A stretch of 64,000 nucleotides of DNA from Bacteroidota bacterium (GTDB lineage: Bacteria; Bacteroidota; Bacteroidia; Chitinophagales; Chitinophagaceae), in assembly GCA_018266775.1 (NCBI GenBank), contig JAFDZS010000006.1:144953-208952 (forward strand), given 5' to 3'. Of this stretch, positions 60,909 to 64,000 are shown one piece after another. Numbering within the stretch: position 1 is the stretch's first letter; the number at the start of each line of letters is the position of its first letter. The notes beneath the pieces were generated by a model. That model searched no databases. It was given only the letters and a program-made list of their open reading frames with translations, and was not told the origin of the DNA. The position numbers were made by a program, and so were the translations under genes.

Positions 60909-61610
60909 ATGGAAAATTTCAACAAGCCATCCACATCTATTAAAAATTGGTCTGCAGATGACCAACCAAGAGAAAAATTATTGCAAAAAGGTGCTGCTTC
61001 GTTAAGCAACTCCGAATTACTTGCTATTTTGATAAACAATGGCAGCAGGAATAAATCTGCAGTTGACCTTGCAAAAGAAGTACTGCAACTCGGCAGTAAT
61101 AATTTAAATGAGTTAGGCAAACTGTCAGTAAAGAATCTAAGACAGGTGCATGGAATCGGACTTGCCAAATCCATAGCAATTGCCGCAGCATTGGAACTGG
61201 GCAGGCGCAGGCAGGCTGCGGCTACATTAGAAAAACCAGTTGTAAAAAGCAGTAAAGATATTGCCCATTACCTGGTGGCATTGCTGAAAGATTTTTCTTA
61301 CGAAGTATTTGCAGTGCTGTTCTTAAACCAGGCCAACAAGATCAATCATTTTGAGATTATCAGTCGTGGTGGTATTACCGGTACCATTGCTGACCCGCGT
61401 ATCATCCTTAAGAAGGCGCTCGAAGAAGAAGCAACGGCAATTGTACTCAGCCACAATCATCCGTCCGGTAATCTTCATCCCAGCAAAGCCGATGAAGAAA
61501 TTACCTGGAAAATTGTTGAAGCGGCCAGGTATTTTGACATCAAAGTGATAGATCATATCATTGTAAGCGAAGAAGGCTATTACAGCTTTGCTGACAATGG
61601 CAAACTGTAA
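60909..61610 (+). CDS. radC: RadC family (JAB/MPN domain) protein
   Basis: A 233-residue protein with an N-terminal UPF0758/helix-hairpin-helix part (about 10-95: LSNSELLAILINNGSRNKSAVDLAKEVL; LRQVHGIGLAKSIAI) and a C-terminal JAB/MPN domain. The JAMM metal site is complete: a Glu in EVFAVLFLNQANK, SHNHPSG near 181-187 with both His, and the Asp in PSKADEEIT. Despite the name, a role in DNA repair is not established; a nuclease- or metal-hydrolase-like activity is presumed from the fold. It ends one base before the stop codon of the convergent DUF3467 gene; no terminator is seen between them. Confidence 0.93.
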   Translation: MENFNKPSTSIKNWSADDQPREKLLQKGAASLSNSELLAILINNGSRNKSAVDLAKEVLQLGSNNLNELGKLSVKNLRQVHGIGLAKSIAIAAALELGRRRQAAATLEKPVVKSSKDIAHYLVALLKDFSYEVFAVLFLNQANKINHFEIISRGGITGTIADPRIILKKALEEEATAIVLSHNHPSGNLHPSKADEEITWKIVEAARYFDIKVIDHIIVSEEGYYSFADNGKL

Positions 61611-61922
61611 TTAAGCCTGTGCAGTTGGCCCACCAAAATTAAAAGGAATTTCCACCGCTTCCATGTCCTGGATGGTTCCGTTAGCGGTTTCAAACTTCTT
61701 GACGTTTTCCACCAATGCTTTCATGAAGCGTTTTGCATGAAATGGTGTGAGTATGATGCGGCTCTTAACTTTACTCTTTGGTGTTCCCGGCATCACGTTA
61801 ACAAAGTCAACTACAAATTCAGCATGGCTATGTGTAATAATAGCCAGGTTAGCATACTCCCCTTCAGAAATTTCTTCTGAAATCTCAATATTCAATTGAT
61901 TCTGTTGTTCAGTATTCGACAT
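61611..61922 (-). CDS. DUF3467 domain protein
   Basis: A 103-residue soluble protein, almost entirely the DUF3467 domain: IEISEEISEGEYANLAIITHSHAEFVVDFVNVMPGTPKSKVKSRIILTPFHAKRFMKAL, followed by an acidic/neutral tail (DMEAVEIPFNFGGPTAQA). The fold is predicted beta-rich with one long helix. No function is known; in Bacteroidota it often sits near rpoC or other housekeeping genes. The start at 61922 (MSNTEQQ) is supported by the -7 box at 61937-61944. It is convergent with radC. Confidence 0.85.
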   Translation of the reverse strand: MSNTEQQNQLNIEISEEISEGEYANLAIITHSHAEFVVDFVNVMPGTPKSKVKSRIILTPFHAKRFMKALVENVKKFETANGTIQDMEAVEIPFNFGGPTAQA

Positions 61923-61936
61923 AATTTTTCTTTTTA

Positions 61937-61944
61937 CAAAGATA
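61937..61944 (-). promoter_or_regulatory. -7 promoter element of the DUF3467 gene
   Basis: TATCTTTG on the minus strand; transcription would begin near 61933, about 11 nt before the ATG. It directly follows the terminator of the upstream lipoprotein gene, whose T-tract reaches almost to it. Confidence 0.55.
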
Positions 61945-61950
61945 AAAACA

Positions 61951-61973
61951 AAGAGCCCCAAATCGGGGCTCTT
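61951..61973 (-). terminator. terminator of the SusD/DUF1735 operon
   Basis: AAGAGCCCC, loop GATTT on the minus strand, GGGGCTCTT followed by TGTTTTTATC; 22 bp after the stop codon at 61995. Confidence 0.87.
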
Positions 61974-61994
61974 TTATGATAAGATTTTTGGCGA

Positions 61995-63035
61995 TTATCT
62001 TGAACCAACATACTCCCATTTCTCATCAAACGTCGTCCTTGGGTTGGTACCCGTAGGCTGGTTGGTTTGAATCAGGTAGTATTTGATCAAAATATCTTTA
62101 TTCGCCTGTACAGCATTTGCACCAGCAGGGTTCAATTGCGCTGAACGGGTGTTACCGGAAGGCTGTCCATAATAGTTTACTACACTGCTGATGGTATTGT
62201 TAGATGCATTGAAGTTTACTACCAGGGCATAGCTTCCATATCCGGAGTTTCCTGGTGAAGCCCAGATAGGGTGGAAGAAATCACCCCAGATGGTGTTGTC
62301 GTACATTACGCACTGTGTGGCACCAGTAGTGATCAGGTACAAATTCCAGGCACCGCCGTGTGCTGAACAGAATGGGTCCGTAATACCAGCCAGGCTGTTA
62401 TTCCATTGTACAAGTGCAGGGTTCACTGCATCAACCATTGGGCCAGTTACTGCATAAGAACCATCCCATGGATTTTTTGCACCCACTTCAACAACTACTG
62501 ATTTAGCAGTGGCAATTTTACCACCTGCATCAGCTGTGGTTATAGTAAAACCTAATCCATATAATGCACTTGGGTTAAGTAAAGTTGCATTAGGAATATT
62601 AATATAAATCTGCTTTGCAAATTCACCTGGTTTAAACACCACGGTGAAAGTACCGCCCTGGCCGCCTGTTTTAGTAACCCCGTCAGACAATGTTAATGTA
62701 TACAGGTTAGTAGGGAATTGTACATAAGCTGCATTGGCAGCCCTTACTGCAGCAGTATCATCTTTAATGGTTACTGTCATAGTTTGTGCCAGTGCAGCTG
62801 CTGTTGGCACTTCCCTGCGGATGTCGATAACGCCTTTGGTAAGCGTTTTTGGAGTAGCAACAAAGTCTACCGGATCTTTAATAATAGTTGCCGGTGTGCC
62901 ACCCTGGAGGATGGTTACCAGGTTTTGGCCGGCATCTCCCAGCGGTGCAGTTACGGTTGCTTTATCGCAGGAAGAAAACATAAAAGCGGCCAATCCCAAA
63001 GCGGCTATTTGTTTGCTTATTTGTAAATATTTCAT
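61995..63035 (-). CDS. DUF1735-domain lipoprotein (SusE-position gene)
   Basis: A 346-residue lipoprotein: signal MKYLQISKQIAALGLAAFMFSSC with lipobox FSSC (C23). An N-terminal beta-sandwich (about 40-190) of the DUF1735 (BT_3987-like) type follows: FVATPKTLTKGVIDIRREVPTAAALAQTMTVTIKDD...TFTVVFKPGEFAKQIYINIPNATLL. A C-terminal domain of about 150 residues starts NPWDGSYAVTGPMVDAVNP. Such lipoproteins are the surface glycan-binding or accessory member of SusC/SusD-like loci. It follows the SusD-like gene by 91 bp on the same strand; that gap contains a hairpin and a -7-like TATCTTTA (63062-63069). Ligand unknown. Confidence 0.85.
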   Translation of the reverse strand: MKYLQISKQIAALGLAAFMFSSCDKATVTAPLGDAGQNLVTILQGGTPATIIKDPVDFVATPKTLTKGVIDIRREVPTAAALAQTMTVTIKDDTAAVRAANAAYVQFPTNLYTLTLSDGVTKTGGQGGTFTVVFKPGEFAKQIYINIPNATLLNPSALYGLGFTITTADAGGKIATAKSVVVEVGAKNPWDGSYAVTGPMVDAVNPALVQWNNSLAGITDPFCSAHGGAWNLYLITTGATQCVMYDNTIWGDFFHPIWASPGNSGYGSYALVVNFNASNNTISSVVNYYGQPSGNTRSAQLNPAGANAVQANKDILIKYYLIQTNQPTGTNPRTTFDEKWEYVGSR

Positions 63036-63075
63036 TTTGGTATATGTTTTAGTTGTTGAATTAAAGATATAGTTA

Positions 63076-63115
63076 AGTAACCCGGCCGGTATTAGTAAAA
63101 AGCAACCGGGTTACT
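63076..63115. other. intergenic hairpin between SusD-like and DUF1735 genes
   Basis: A perfect 10-bp inverted repeat AGTAACCCGG/CCGGGTTACT (63076-63085 and 63106-63115) with a 20-nt loop and no T-run. It may be an RNA processing or stability site that sets different expression of the two genes; it does not look like a terminator. Confidence 0.5.
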
Positions 63116-63126
63116 TTACAAAAATC

Positions 63127-64000
63127 TTATTGATCCCACCAGATTTTAGATTCAGGCTGATCGGTTGCAGGCACTAACCTTCCAACTGCAGCAGCTACAT
63201 TTGCAGCATTTAAACTGTATTCAGAGAATGTAGATGAAGTTGCAGGAACGAAGATGTACCTTCTTGGAATAGTGGTATGTGCAGCATTCAGCGGATCTGG
63301 TGCTGTAGTTAAAGCAGGGAAACCTGTTCTCCTGTATACATTCCAGCCGGCACGGCCATTGGGGAAACCCGCAATGTATTCCTGGATGGCCACTTTCTGA
63401 ATTTCATTGGTACCATCTAAGATCACACCTGCCTGTGTATAATAAGAAGCAGCAGGCAAAGACAAATTCCATTGTGTAAACGATGCATTGATAGATGCAT
63501 TGATCATGTTTGTCTTATTTTCAGATGTCCAGCCACGTACTGCAGCTTCTGCACGTACTGCATATAACTGTGATGCGGTTAACATATACACAGGGCTTGT
63601 TTCAAGCCTGTTGCTGCCTGCCAGCAGGTGAGACCAACCAACGTTTGCTTTTATCCAGCTGTTGATTGTAGCTTCTTTTAAACCAAATGGAACCGGTGTA
63701 CTGGAAGTTCCAAATGCAGCATGCCTTCCATCGCCAAGGCTTGACAGCAGGTTGTAGATCGTGGTGCTTTCACCATTATCACGCTGGCCATCAAAATCAC
63801 TCCAGTAAGGGTTCTTGAATGAACCACCGGGGAAATATAATGCCACGTTATCTGCATTGCTTTCAATTACACCATCAGCAATCGCTGCACGGAATTCCAC
63901 TGCAGGATAGTCTGAAGTACCGGGGTACCTCTTGGTTAACTGGATCGCCATCATGGCACGCAGTGAAGCTGCAAACTTCTTCCATTTGCTGATGTCGTTG
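63127..64000 (-). CDS. SusD/RagB-like nutrient-binding lipoprotein (partial, SusD_2 type)
   Basis: The C-terminal 291 residues of a SusD-like protein; its start lies beyond the right edge. The fragment begins NDISKWKKFAASLRAMMAIQLTKRYP, the typical WKKFA-SLR helix of the SusD_2 (PF12771-type) branch. It continues through VYMLTASQLYAVRAEAAVRGW and EIQKVAIQEYIAGFPNGRAGWNVYRRTGFPAL, ending with RRYIFVPATSSTFSEYSLNAANVAAAVGRL...SKIWWDQ. SusD-like lipoproteins cap a SusC TonB transporter and bind its ligand; a susC-like gene is expected immediately upstream, outside the window. The DUF1735 lipoprotein gene follows. The ligand (peptide or glycan) is unknown. Confidence 0.9.
   Translation of the reverse strand, partial: NDISKWKKFAASLRAMMAIQLTKRYPGTSDYPAVEFRAAIADGVIESNADNVALYFPGGSFKNPYWSDFDGQRDNGESTTIYNLLSSLGDGRHAAFGTSSTPVPFGLKEATINSWIKANVGWSHLLAGSNRLETSPVYMLTASQLYAVRAEAAVRGWTSENKTNMINASINASFTQWNLSLPAASYYTQAGVILDGTNEIQKVAIQEYIAGFPNGRAGWNVYRRTGFPALTTAPDPLNAAHTTIPRRYIFVPATSSTFSEYSLNAANVAAAVGRLVPATDQPESKIWWDQ

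Overview
The window is a stretch of chromosome from a Bacteroidota bacterium, most likely a member of the Chitinophagaceae or a close relative. Pointers to this are the PorU2/PorV2-type secretion genes, a SprB-repeat adhesin and a type IX (type B) sorting domain, an Oar-like TonB receptor, a SusD/DUF1735 lipoprotein pair, a PafA-type alkaline phosphatase, and promoters whose -7 element is TAnnTTTG (mostly TACCTTTG or TATCTTTG) rather than TATAAT. Shine-Dalgarno sequences are absent in front of almost every gene; rpsU (bS21) is the striking exception. No plasmid, phage or conjugative region is visible; apart from a RAYT transposase with its REP palindromes the content is chromosomal.

Layout. 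1-2256: a translation-related block on the minus strand (rpsU, xerC, hpf, tRNA-Thr, tRNA-Tyr), with a REP palindrome right after tRNA-Tyr. 2310-7540: riboflavin synthase, then a small envelope-glycan block (two methyltransferases, a dolichyl-phosphate-type GT2 enzyme, a YfhO-like multi-pass protein). 7518-15634: the Hsp70 HscA, then porU2 and porV2. 15919-19299: tyrS, an SGNH hydrolase and a GH125 alpha-mannosidase. 19307-20482: a RAYT gene flanked on both sides by REP palindromes, including an 80-81 bp tandem array. 20484-28298: a cyanophycin-type locus (cyanophycinase, secreted vWA-like protein and class V aminotransferase on one strand; CphA and a DUF92 membrane protein diverging from it). 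28384-36881: tRNA-Gln, PafA, an alpha-oxoamine synthase, a fasciclin lipoprotein, an Oar-like receptor and a SnoaL-like lipoprotein. 36908-45714: three co-oriented secreted repeat proteins, one of 2051 residues with about 16 SprB repeats. 45899-55775: VOC protein, sugar-isomerase-like protein, rpsL-rpsG, ilvE, rdgB, a sigma factor with a membrane partner, a thioesterase, and a TPR-comA-aroE cluster. 55933-64000: small secreted proteins, yidC, rplY (L25), prs, radC, a DUF3467 protein and the 3' end of a SusD/DUF1735 operon cut by the window edge.

Most noteworthy is the RAYT/REP system. All REP palindromes in the window share the core GCTCCAGC and, when oriented the same way, are preceded at a fixed distance by a GTAN tetranucleotide, the arrangement known for proteobacterial RAYT substrates. 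The RAYT's own stop codon lies inside one such GTAG. Other points worth checking are the strong SD of rpsU, the unusual gene company of the cyanophycin genes, a possible link between ComA and the alpha-oxoamine synthase in sulfonolipid formation, and two long secreted proteins that share a short C-terminal motif but have no recognisable sorting domain. All statements were made by reading the sequence; no database search was run.
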